Shown here piece by piece: positions 47,308-55,800 of a stretch of 57,728 nt of DNA. The stretch's first letter is position 1; every line of letters starts with the position of its first letter. Source of the stretch: CAZSNT01 sp964607765 (GTDB taxonomy: Bacteria > Verrucomicrobiota > Lentisphaeria > Oligosphaerales > JABHEG01); NCBI GenBank assembly GCA_964607765.1, contig CAZSNT010000045.1, positions 1 to 57,728 on the forward strand. The letters run 5' to 3'. Under the pieces are notes generated by a model, which made no database searches, was not told where the DNA came from, and saw only the letters and a program-made list of their open reading frames with translations. A program made the position numbers and the translations under genes.

Positions 47308-48552
47308 ATGAGCCAGGACAGAAGGGTCGTCATTACTGGAGTCGGCGCGGTATCGTGCTTCGGCGTCGGTGTATCCACTTACTGGGATAACCTGGTCGCG
47401 GGAAACTCGGGTCTGGGACCAGTCACTAAGTATGATGCCAGCGCTTTCCGCTGCCAGATTGCCGGCGAGGTCCGGGATTACGACATCACCGACTACATGC
47501 CCGCGAAAGAAGCCCGGCGTCTGGACCCGTTCTGCCACTACGCGATCGGCGCTGCCGACGAGGCCGTTGCGCAGGCAGGGATCAGTGCAGACAACGTGGA
47601 TCCGACACGCGCCGGTGTGATGGTTGGGTCCGGGATCGGCGGCGTTCAGACGTTGCAGGACCAGTGCACAACCCTTCTGCAGCGCGGCCCGTCTCGCTCG
47701 TCGCCTCTGTTCGTGCCCATGATGATCATCGACATGGCCTCGGGCAGCCTGTCCATTCGCTACGGCTTCACAGGCCCCAACCTGGCCATTGTCACAGCGT
47801 GCGCCACCGGCAGCCATTCGATCGGGGAAGCCATGTGGCTCATCAAACGCGGCGATGCAGACGTGATCCTGGCCGGGGGCACGGAGGCATGCATCGTGCC
47901 GCTTGGGCTCTGCGGCTTCAACGCCATGAAAGCGTTGAGTACGCGCAACGACGACCCGACCCACGCAAGTCGCCCGTTCGACGCGAACCGTGACGGCTTC
48001 GTGCCGTCCGAGGGCGCAGGCATTCTGGTGCTCGAAGAGCTTGAGCACGCACAAGCCCGCGGCGCGGAGATCCAGGCCGAGGTGGTGGGGTACGGCCTCA
48101 GCGGCGATGCGTACCACATCACTGCACCCGATCCGGAAGGAGGGGGCGCGGCTCGCGCCATCCAGATGGCGCTCAATCACGCCGACCTGAACCCCGACGA
48201 CATCGATTATGTCAATGCGCACGGGACCTCCACGCCGTTGAACGACAAAACGGAGACAAACTCCCTCAAGCTCGCGCTCGGGCAACACGCGTACAACGTA
48301 CCGATCAGCAGCACCAAATCGATGATCGGGCACACCCTCGGGGCCGCGGGTGCACTGGAGGCAATTGCCTGCATCAACTCCCTGCAGAGCGGTGTCGTGC
48401 ACGGTACGATGAACTACGAAACGCCCGACCCGAACTGCGATCTGGACTACGTGCCGAACGCGGCGCGGGAAGCGAGTGTCACGCACGCGATCTCGGTCAA
48501 CCTCGGATTCGGCGGACATAACGCAGCCCTGATTCTCAAGAAGTGGCAGTAG
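47308..48552 (+). CDS. fabF: 3-oxoacyl-ACP synthase II
   Basis: FabF elongates acyl-ACP with malonyl-ACP. The 414-residue protein has the catalytic Cys of VTACATGSHSIGEA (about 165), the His of NAHGTSTPLND (about 306) and the His of KSMIGHTLGAAG (about 343). The length is typical. GAGGAGAG precedes the ATG. It closes the fab run after coaD-yceD-rpmF-plsX-fabH-fabD-fabG-acpP. Confidence 0.96.
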   Translation: MSQDRRVVITGVGAVSCFGVGVSTYWDNLVAGNSGLGPVTKYDASAFRCQIAGEVRDYDITDYMPAKEARRLDPFCHYAIGAADEAVAQAGISADNVDPTRAGVMVGSGIGGVQTLQDQCTTLLQRGPSRSSPLFVPMMIIDMASGSLSIRYGFTGPNLAIVTACATGSHSIGEAMWLIKRGDADVILAGGTEACIVPLGLCGFNAMKALSTRNDDPTHASRPFDANRDGFVPSEGAGILVLEELEHAQARGAEIQAEVVGYGLSGDAYHITAPDPEGGGAARAIQMALNHADLNPDDIDYVNAHGTSTPLNDKTETNSLKLALGQHAYNVPISSTKSMIGHTLGAAGALEAIACINSLQSGVVHGTMNYETPDPNCDLDYVPNAAREASVTHAISVNLGFGGHNAALILKKWQ

Positions 48553-48653
48553 TGACTTCGAGCCGCGGCGAGTCGACGGCTGGCGGAACGCCGGTACTGC
48601 GACGACCGCGCGACAACGCAGACCGCTCTGCCCGAGAGAAAGGAACCACGCAA

Positions 48654-49199
48654 GTGAGGACGCTGACTCGTATCTCCCTCGTCACGGCTCTGGTGTGGAC
48701 GGTTGGCTGCGCCCGGCCGAAGCTCGCCTCGCGCCGGCTGACGGAGCAGCATGTGCAGTGGGCGCACCTTATTCAGCGGAACTACCCCGCGTGGAAGCCG
48801 CCGTTCCTGTCCCCCGTCCGCGGCGCTGATGTCGCCGCGCCGCAGTCTCAGCCCACGCCGGGCCCACTGCCGGACGAGATGCCGGAGCCCGCACCAAGCC
48901 TCGGCCCGGTCGAGGTGCTTCCCGACACGGGCTTTGAGCCTGCGCCGCTTCTCCCGCCTGTCGGCGAGCAGGAGATGATGCCAGTCGGGCCGGCGCCCCT
49001 GGTCCCACTCGACACGGCGCCGCAGCAGCGTTACAGTGTGCAGAAGGGCGATACACTCCACGGCATCGCGGTCCGCCTTCTGGGAGACCAGAGCAAATGG
49101 CGCCAACTCCTCGATCTCAACCGCGACATTATCGAGACGCCCGAGGATCTGCAGCCCGGTATGAAGCTGCTGTTGCCACCGGGGGCCCGGGAGCAGTAA
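48654..49199 (+). CDS. LysM-domain lipoprotein
   Basis: This 181-residue protein starts at the GTG at 48654 (AAAGGA upstream) with a short lipoprotein signal: VTALVWTVGC, lipobox Cys at about 19. A Pro-rich linker follows (about 60-120) and then one LysM domain (about 127-178, YSVQKGDTLHGIAVRLLG). LysM binds peptidoglycan, so it should be tethered to the outer or inner membrane and grip the wall. The longer in-frame reading into fabF's stop lacks a signal sequence. Its role may be in cell-envelope organisation. Confidence 0.75.
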   Translation: MRTLTRISLVTALVWTVGCARPKLASRRLTEQHVQWAHLIQRNYPAWKPPFLSPVRGADVAAPQSQPTPGPLPDEMPEPAPSLGPVEVLPDTGFEPAPLLPPVGEQEMMPVGPAPLVPLDTAPQQRYSVQKGDTLHGIAVRLLGDQSKWRQLLDLNRDIIETPEDLQPGMKLLLPPGAREQ

Positions 49200-49322
49200 C
49201 CCCACGGCACGGCGCTTCCGGGGAGGGAGCGCTCCTCATGCCCCAGTGCCCGCCCTCGCGGGTCTGTCTGCACGGTGAACGTGTTGCCCTGAGAATCTGC
49301 CTGTAACGCCAAGGAGCGTGTC

Positions 49323-51737
49323 ATGCGTATTCCTGACCTGCTGCGCCGCCGCAAACGGCGTAAGCTAGCGCGCAGGGGCTTCACGCAGACGAAGAAGATT
49401 CGGCGCACGGAGTCCCCGCGCAAGGCAGAAGCGAACAAGCGCCTGCGCTGGGCCGCCGCTGTGCCGCCGCTCATGATCCTCGCTGTCTGGCTGACCGCAA
49501 GCTTCAGCACGCTCTGCCGGCGCCCCTACCCCACCTTCCACTATGTCGTGGGCCAGATCGCAGACCGTTTCATCTACAGCGAAGTGCCCTTCGAGTACGA
49601 AGACCTGATCCAGACCCAGCGCAAACGTGAAGATGCCCGCAGGGCGGTCCCGCCGATCTACCGTATCGAACGCGCCGCGGCGGATACCACAGTGAAACGT
49701 CTGGAGGACTTCAGTAAGCACGTCCTCGACCTGCGGGAACCGGAGGCGCCCGGGGATGAGAACGCACCCGAACTCACCGCCATGGACACACGAATGTGGC
49801 ATCTGGCAGACAACCTGCCGGAGGACCAAGCCGGAGCGCTGGCCCACATCTTCGCCAACCCTTTGAAGGCCAAGATGCTGAGAAAGGCGATCCTGGAGAA
49901 GCTCAATCGTGGCGTCGCGACACCCGACGACGTGGAGTCGCTCAACGCCAGCAGATCATCCGTCGACAGGATCCACATCCTGCAGGCGGCCGAGAACCTG
50001 TCACGACGGATGGTCTGCCCGCTTAACGACCTGACGTCCCCCGATCAGGCAGCGCGCGATGTGGCTGACACCCTGAGTGAATTCCCCGGCAACGCGCCGG
50101 GGACGGACGAGGCACTCAACGAGGTGCTGCCCAAGATCATCCAGCCGAATCTCGCCTATGATTTCGTAGCCACACAGGAACTGCAGGAGCAAGCAGCCGA
50201 GCAGATCGAGACCATCAAACGAGTGTGGCCGCCGGACACCGCCTTGATCTCCCGCGGCCAGAAGGTGACTGAGACCGATCTGTCGCGGCTTGAGTCCCAC
50301 CAGCAGGAACTGCACAGCCAGCGCAGCCTGCGTGAAAACGCCCTTGACCTGTTGTTCTTCCCCACACTTTGCCTTGTGATCGTACTCGCCGCCGCCCAAT
50401 GCCTGGTCATTCTGCGCCGCGACCTGGTCAAGCGCAACAGCTACGTCGTGCTGATCGGCGTCGTGCTCATGGGACAGATTCTTCTCACCCGCGGAACGGC
50501 GGACCTCTATTACACGTACTGGGGCTCTTCATTCTACCTGTTCCCCGTACTGCCGCTGTCCCTGGCAGCCATGCTGCTCTCGCCGCTGGTCGATTTGAAA
50601 GTCGCGCTCTGGGGCGGCGGCCTGACCGCCCTCATTGCGGCGGTACAGCATGATCAGAGCCACGCTCTGCAGCTGTTCTTCACCGGGGCGCTGTCCTCCC
50701 TGAGCGCCGCAGTGCTGATGCGGCGGGCGCGGAAGCGCCTGCATGCGCTGCGCGCCGGGCTGTCCGTCGGACTGTGCGTGTTCGCCGTGCACGTGCTCTT
50801 CCCGTACCAGGGCGAAATTCCCGTCCGGATTCTGCCCGGGATCTTCGGACTGGCCTGCCTCAACGGGATCGTGGCGGCAACGGCTGCATCAACGATTCTG
50901 CCGTTCTTCGAGTACGCCTTCGGCATTACCACGGAGATCAGCTTGCTCGAGCTGAGCGACCTGAACCATCCGCTGCTCAAACGGCTGCAGATGGAGGCGC
51001 CCGGCACGTACCACCACAGCTTGATGGTTGCCACGCTCGCCGAGCAGGCGGCGGAGGCGATCGATGCCGACCCGCTTCTCACGCGCGTCTGCGCCTATTT
51101 CCACGATATCGGTAAACTCAGCTATCCTGCCTACTTCGTGGAAAACGCACGCGGCAGCAACCCACACCAGGAGCTGCAGCCGCGGATGAGCAGCTTGGTG
51201 ATTCTGAACCACGTCAAAGAGGGCATAGACCTGGCGCTTCAGTACAAGCTGAAGCGCCCGATCCGCGAAGTCATTGCCCAGCACCACGGCACGAGTCTCG
51301 TCTACTTCTTCTACCGCCGCGCCCTGGACAACAGGAAGAACGGAGGCGGTGAGAGTGTCGGCGTCGAGCAGGATTTCCGCTACCCCGGACCGCGCCCCAA
51401 ACGCAAGGAAATTGCCCTGATAAGCATCGCTGACGCATGCGAGGCGGCGGCACGATCGCTTGAGAAGCCGACCCTGCAGAAGGTGGAAGCACTGGTGGAC
51501 GAGATCGTGATGAAGCGCATTCGGGACCACCAGCTTGACGATGCCGACCTCACCTTCGCCGAGTTGGCTGTGGCCAAGGGCGCCATCGCCAGGACCCTCG
51601 GCATGATGCTGCATGGGCGCGTCCGCTACCCGGAAGAATACGACGATGGAGCTGATCTTTTCAAAGCAGCCGCGAAGGCCGCCTCTAAGAAACAGGGGGC
51701 TGCTGCTGAAAGCGTTGCGGCTCGCGCTGCGACTTAG
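49323..51737 (+). CDS. 7TM-HD phosphodiesterase (PgpH-like)
   Basis: This 804-residue protein has a first transmembrane helix (about 41-60), an extracytoplasmic region (about 65-330, 7TM-7TMR_HD type), seven transmembrane helices (about 338-525) and a cytosolic HD domain (about 555-720). The HD motif is YHHSLMVATLAEQ...FHDIGK. PgpH in firmicutes degrades c-di-AMP; the substrate here is inferred. The family often lies directly upstream of ybeY, as here. The C-terminal tail overlaps the ybeY start by 92 bases. Confidence 0.9.
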   Translation: MRIPDLLRRRKRRKLARRGFTQTKKIRRTESPRKAEANKRLRWAAAVPPLMILAVWLTASFSTLCRRPYPTFHYVVGQIADRFIYSEVPFEYEDLIQTQRKREDARRAVPPIYRIERAAADTTVKRLEDFSKHVLDLREPEAPGDENAPELTAMDTRMWHLADNLPEDQAGALAHIFANPLKAKMLRKAILEKLNRGVATPDDVESLNASRSSVDRIHILQAAENLSRRMVCPLNDLTSPDQAARDVADTLSEFPGNAPGTDEALNEVLPKIIQPNLAYDFVATQELQEQAAEQIETIKRVWPPDTALISRGQKVTETDLSRLESHQQELHSQRSLRENALDLLFFPTLCLVIVLAAAQCLVILRRDLVKRNSYVVLIGVVLMGQILLTRGTADLYYTYWGSSFYLFPVLPLSLAAMLLSPLVDLKVALWGGGLTALIAAVQHDQSHALQLFFTGALSSLSAAVLMRRARKRLHALRAGLSVGLCVFAVHVLFPYQGEIPVRILPGIFGLACLNGIVAATAASTILPFFEYAFGITTEISLLELSDLNHPLLKRLQMEAPGTYHHSLMVATLAEQAAEAIDADPLLTRVCAYFHDIGKLSYPAYFVENARGSNPHQELQPRMSSLVILNHVKEGIDLALQYKLKRPIREVIAQHHGTSLVYFFYRRALDNRKNGGGESVGVEQDFRYPGPRPKRKEIALISIADACEAAARSLEKPTLQKVEALVDEIVMKRIRDHQLDDADLTFAELAVAKGAIARTLGMMLHGRVRYPEEYDDGADLFKAAAKAASKKQGAAAESVAARAAT

Positions 51738-52140
51738 CGGCCTGCAGGTGCAATGGGCAGCCGGTGGACGCCGCTGCGCGCTGAACGTCGTCGTGGTCGA
51801 CGCGGAACGCATGCGCGAGCTCAACCTGGCGTTCAAACACAGCGCTGCGGCAACGGACGTACTCGCGTTCGAGGTCGCCCCGGACCAGAGCATCCCGGTC
51901 GAAGCGGATGAGTGCACCGTGCTGGGTGAGATATACATCTGCCTTGAAGTAGCCAGAGATGCCGCACAAGCGTATAATACATCGGTTGGCTACGAGGTCG
52001 TTCTCTACGCCGTCCATGGAATGCTGCATCTGGCCGGGCTGGATGACGGCACTGCGGCGGAAAAACAGCGTATGAAACAGGCCGAAGAGAGCATCATGAG
52101 TGCCCTCGCCGGGCAGTTGGCGATCGACACGCTGTTCTGA
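51646..52140 (+). CDS. ybeY: Endoribonuclease YbeY
   Basis: YbeY is a zinc-dependent RNase involved in 16S rRNA maturation and ribosome quality control. The 164-residue protein has the motif HGMLHLAGLDD (about 124-134) in place of HGxLHLxGYDH: the third zinc His is Asp. The ATG at 51646 (GGAAGA upstream) gives a 92-base overlap with the 7TM-HD gene, so a later start cannot be excluded. The position between PgpH-like and CorC-like genes is the classic ybeY context. Confidence 0.88.
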   Translation: MELIFSKQPRRPPLRNRGLLLKALRLALRLSGLQVQWAAGGRRCALNVVVVDAERMRELNLAFKHSAAATDVLAFEVAPDQSIPVEADECTVLGEIYICLEVARDAAQAYNTSVGYEVVLYAVHGMLHLAGLDDGTAAEKQRMKQAEESIMSALAGQLAIDTLF

Positions 52141-52164
52141 CTGGAGGTTACAGCACACCCACGC

Positions 52165-53478
52165 ATGGCGGACAAAGCAGCGATCGTTTTGTGGCTTGGA
52201 GGAGTGGGTTGGCTTGTTGCCGTCGGTCTGGTCACCACGCGAATGGCGCTGGACAGCCTGAGCGGGGGCACGATCCGGAAGCTCGAGCTGAAGAGCAGGG
52301 AACTGGCCGAACGCCTGGAAGGCTGGGTCGAACGGCGGGACGAACTCCGGACTGCCATTCGGCTCCTGTTGCTTCTGGTGTTGTTCGCCCTTGCTTACTG
52401 TTTCCACGTCTGGTGTGTCGTCTGTGAGCAGGCCGAGCAGTCTCTGTGGATGCTGCTGCTGCCTCCCGCGACCGGCGCAATCCTCTTCCTTGTCGTCACG
52501 GAGTGGCTCGGGCGGCATCTGCCGGGCCTGACTACCGGACGGTACCTGGCGCTCGCAGTCCCCGCCGTGCGCGTGCTCGGCTACCTGGTCTTCCCCCTCC
52601 TCATGCCGTTCATCCTCTGGCACCGCTGGGCCGAACGCTGGCATGAGACGCATGCTGAGGAAGAGAAGGCAACGGCTGAGGACGAGATCATGTCCCTGGT
52701 CGAGAAGGACGAACAGGAGGGCGAAGAAGATGCCGCGCTGGAGGCTGACGAACGCCGCATGATCCGGGGAATCCTACACCTCGACGAGACGCTTGTGCAC
52801 GAAATCATGACGCCCCGGGTCGATGTCGACGCCGTGGAGGACACGGTGACGCTCGCGGACGTCAAAGCGCAGATCATCGAGTCCGGCCACAGCCGGATCC
52901 CCGTCTTCAGAGACACAGTCGACCACATCACGGGCGTCGTCTACGCCAAAGACCTGCTGAACGATGAGCGTCTCGCAGACATGCAGGGCATCGGCGACCT
53001 GTTCCATCGCCCCGTGTTCATTCCGGAGACCAAAAACATCGGGGATCTGCTCGAGGAATTCCAGCAGAACCGCAACCACTTCGCCGTCGTGTTGGACGAG
53101 TATGGCGGCACGGCCGGAATCGTCACCTTCGAGGACATCCTGGAGGAGATCGTCGGAGAGATCCAGGATGAGTATGACGAGAACGAGGAACAACCCACCA
53201 GACAGATGCTGCCGGACGGCAGCGCGGTGGTCGATGCACGGATAGCGGTGGACGAACTCAACGACATGCTCGATGCCGAGCTTCCGGAAGACCAGGACTT
53301 CGATACGCTCGGCGGGTACATATCGGCCGCGTGCGGACGCATCCCGCAGGCCGGCGATATACTCAAAACGGAGCACCTGACGCTCGAGATCCTGTCCGCC
53401 GACCCAAGGCGCGTCCTGAAGGCAAAGGTCAAACCGCGACCGGCAGGCAGCGCGAACGGCGTGCCGGAAAACGACTGA
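52165..53478 (+). CDS. CBS-pair CorC/hemolysin-like membrane protein
   Basis: This 437-residue protein has N-terminal transmembrane helices (about 5-27, 70-92, 95-115 and 130-155), a CBS pair (about 215-340, MTPRVDVDAV... and DEYGGTAGIVTFEDILEEIVGEI) and a C-terminal CorC_HlyC domain (about 350-430, DFDTLGGYI). CorC-type proteins are linked to magnesium and cobalt efflux. It follows ybeY by 24 bases, the same order as ybeY-corC in many bacteria. The gene ends exactly where the convergent hydrolase begins. Confidence 0.88.
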   Translation: MADKAAIVLWLGGVGWLVAVGLVTTRMALDSLSGGTIRKLELKSRELAERLEGWVERRDELRTAIRLLLLLVLFALAYCFHVWCVVCEQAEQSLWMLLLPPATGAILFLVVTEWLGRHLPGLTTGRYLALAVPAVRVLGYLVFPLLMPFILWHRWAERWHETHAEEEKATAEDEIMSLVEKDEQEGEEDAALEADERRMIRGILHLDETLVHEIMTPRVDVDAVEDTVTLADVKAQIIESGHSRIPVFRDTVDHITGVVYAKDLLNDERLADMQGIGDLFHRPVFIPETKNIGDLLEEFQQNRNHFAVVLDEYGGTAGIVTFEDILEEIVGEIQDEYDENEEQPTRQMLPDGSAVVDARIAVDELNDMLDAELPEDQDFDTLGGYISAACGRIPQAGDILKTEHLTLEILSADPRRVLKAKVKPRPAGSANGVPEND

Positions 53479-54483
53479 CTACCGGCCACGAGGCAGGTAC
53501 TCGCCCAGCGCCTTGTCCAGACCGTCGGTGTAGTCCGAGCCGGACACCAGAAACCCCTCGTTGTGGGAACCACGGATCTGGAGGAAGTGCTTCGGGGCCG
53601 TTGCCGCGTTGAAGATCCGCCGGCCGTGCGTGAAGGGGATCAGTTCGTCACCCGGACTGTGTACGACGACTACCGGACAGCTCGCCGCAGCCGCATACTC
53701 CGCGGTCGAATACCTGAACCGACAGAGCCAGCCCACAGGCAGGAATGGGTAGAGCTCACGGGCAAGATCAGGGACGGAGGAGAAGGACGATTCCACAACC
53801 AGCGCGGCCGGTGCCGTCTCTTGCGCCAGCCGCGCGGCAACAGCGCCACCCAGGGACCTGCCGAACACCACAATCTTCGCCGGCGCGAACCCGCGCTGCT
53901 CGGTCAGGTGACGCCAGGCAGCCCGCGCGTCGTCGTACGTCCCGCGCTCACTGGGACGCCCCGCGCTGTTCCCGTACCCGCGATAGTCGAAGAGCATGAC
54001 GGCAAACCCCAACTCGTGGAGAATCTCCAGCGTGTCCAGTCTGTCCGCAATCGTGCCCGCATTCCCGTGACAGAAAAGTACCGCGCCGCGATCCTCGCCC
54101 GCTGCGGCAGGCACAAACCAGCCGTGCACATCGGCTCCCTCGCCAACGGGTACGCGCACATCCTCGTAGGCAAGATTCAGAACGGACGGCGTGAAGGGCA
54201 CGGCCCGGGAGGGATAATAGAGGAACCGCGCCTGGAACAGGAACATGTAGAGGGACAGACCGAGGTAGACCGCGGCCACGATGACGGCAATCCGTCTGAG
54301 TACACCCCAGACAAGAGAGCCGGGCCTGCGTCGGGCCGCGCCGGCAGACTCGACGCCCGGCTCCTGGAGCTGCTCCGGCTCGCCGCTCGCACGGCGAGCG
54401 TCAGCAGCAGCAGCCTGCTCACGCCACACTGCCGGCAATACCACCAGCACCACAACCAACAGCCAACCCCACATGCCTTTCAC
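53479..54483 (-). CDS. Membrane-anchored alpha/beta hydrolase
   Basis: This 334-residue protein has an N-terminal hydrophobic segment (about 4-18), an inner transmembrane helix (about 60-83) and an alpha/beta hydrolase domain (about 100-330). The nucleophile is in GRSLGGA (about 211), the Asp in SPGDELIPF (about 276) and the His in GSHNEGF (about 306). It is like the Bem46/ABHD-type hydrolases; its substrate is unknown. The start is GTG 54483, with GAGGAG nine bases upstream. It lies 13 bases after the LpxL-like gene, so it shares that operon. Confidence 0.8.
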   Translation of the reverse strand: MKGMWGWLLVVVLVVLPAVWREQAAAADARRASGEPEQLQEPGVESAGAARRRPGSLVWGVLRRIAVIVAAVYLGLSLYMFLFQARFLYYPSRAVPFTPSVLNLAYEDVRVPVGEGADVHGWFVPAAAGEDRGAVLFCHGNAGTIADRLDTLEILHELGFAVMLFDYRGYGNSAGRPSERGTYDDARAAWRHLTEQRGFAPAKIVVFGRSLGGAVAARLAQETAPAALVVESSFSSVPDLARELYPFLPVGWLCRFRYSTAEYAAAASCPVVVVHSPGDELIPFTHGRRIFNAATAPKHFLQIRGSHNEGFLVSGSDYTDGLDKALGEYLPRGR

Positions 54484-54496
54484 AGCTCACCACTCC

Positions 54497-55462
54497 TCAG
54501 CCACCGCCACGATCCCATTCGCGCGCGTAGTCCGGAAAACGCGAGCGAACGTCGTCGTGAACACCCGCCGGAATGTAACGCCAACGCTTGTAGGTCCAGG
54601 CATACTGCTCCGGATACCGACGGATCAGCTCCTCGTTGGCGGACAGCATCGCCTGAGTCAGCGCCACGTCGTCCGCATAGGCTGACACGGGCCTGGGAAG
54701 CCGGGCCGCGCACACACGAAGCTGTCCGTTCTCACGAACACAGGCCGCCGTGACAGCCCGCGCACCCACCTTCCGCGCCAATGCGGCAGGAGCACGTGTC
54801 GTAGCCGCAGGCACACCGAAGAACTCCACGAAAACGCCGCCCTGCGACGGACGCGTGTTCTGATCCAGGAGCGTTCCGACCGGCTTGCCCGCGCGCAGGG
54901 CCTTCAACATCCCGCGCGCCGCCCCCTCGGCAAGGATGACCGTGAGCCCGTGGAATGCACGCGCGCGCCCCACAATCCCCGCAATCCAGGGGTTGCGCAA
55001 CTGATGTGCCACAGCATGCACATTCTCCGCGTGCGCAGCCGTCACCTGGCCCATCAGCTCCCAGTTCCCCAGATGAGGAGTCATCAGAATCACGGGCTGC
55101 CCCGACGACGCGGTCTCGAAGTACTCCCGCGCTTCGGCTGCATCAACCTGAACACGGCGCCCCAGCTCGGCGGGGCGCCTCATGAACCACATGAACTCCA
55201 GCACGGTCTGCACCGAGTGCCGCACAAACGTGGGGAAGAACGAACGGCGACGCTCCTCGGACCAGTCGGGAAACGCAACGTGGACATTGGCCAGCACCAG
55301 CCGACGCGTACTCCGCAGCAGAGGGGAAGCAACGAAACTCACCGCGCCGGCCAAAGGCCACAGACAGCGGTAAGGCAGGCATCCGACGAGCAGCACGAGA
55401 CCGTGCGCCGCCAGGCCGATCAGCGGGTCCGAGACGCGTCGACGCAATCGCTTCAGGCTCAT
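54497..55462 (-). CDS. LpxL/HtrB-family lipid A acyltransferase
   Basis: This 321-residue protein has an N-terminal membrane segment (about 13-45) and the HX4E motif HLGNWE (about 131-136) of the lysophospholipid acyltransferase superfamily. YAWTYKRWRY near the C-terminus (about 298) is also typical. It adds secondary acyl chains to lipid A, which supports an LPS-type outer membrane. The start is ATG 55462, which overlaps the upstream gene by ATGA; a GTG at 55483 is the alternative. Confidence 0.88.
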   Translation of the reverse strand: MSLKRLRRRVSDPLIGLAAHGLVLLVGCLPYRCLWPLAGAVSFVASPLLRSTRRLVLANVHVAFPDWSEERRRSFFPTFVRHSVQTVLEFMWFMRRPAELGRRVQVDAAEAREYFETASSGQPVILMTPHLGNWELMGQVTAAHAENVHAVAHQLRNPWIAGIVGRARAFHGLTVILAEGAARGMLKALRAGKPVGTLLDQNTRPSQGGVFVEFFGVPAATTRAPAALARKVGARAVTAACVRENGQLRVCAARLPRPVSAYADDVALTQAMLSANEELIRRYPEQYAWTYKRWRYIPAGVHDDVRSRFPDYAREWDRGGG

Positions 55463-55800
55463 TCGCCCGCAACCTGTTCGCACGCGAACAGCACCAGCAG
55501 CAGGTCATCGCCCAAGTCGATCGTGCCCAGCGCGTCGAAACCCGCGTGCCAACGCTCGGACAGCATGGCGGCAAAACCGTCTGCGGTCGCATCCTCCACA
55601 GGCACAAGCCGGTAGACCGCCGCCGGCGCCGGCCCGCGAACAGGCAACAGCGTGAAGAACACACGCTCATCAACCTGGCACGCGCCACCCACGCGGTAAT
55701 GCTCCGCGTGGTCCCGGCAGTTCGCGGTGAGCTGCCGGGCAACGGAACCGCTGTCGAACGCAAGATCCGAAATCGAGAATGTCAGTATTCGCTGAGTCAC
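55459..55800 (-). CDS. Small protein of unknown function
   Basis: This 113-residue soluble protein shows no recognised motif. It has alternating beta and helix stretches (RILTFSISDLAF, DDLLLVLFACE) suggesting a small alpha/beta fold. It overlaps the genes on both sides by four bases (ATGA), so it is translated with the UDP-sugar pyrophosphorylase and the lipid A acyltransferase. That placing hints at an envelope-related helper role, but this is only inference. Confidence 0.6.
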   Translation of the reverse strand: MTQRILTFSISDLAFDSGSVARQLTANCRDHAEHYRVGGACQVDERVFFTLLPVRGPAPAAVYRLVPVEDATADGFAAMLSERWHAGFDALGTIDLGDDLLLVLFACEQVAGE

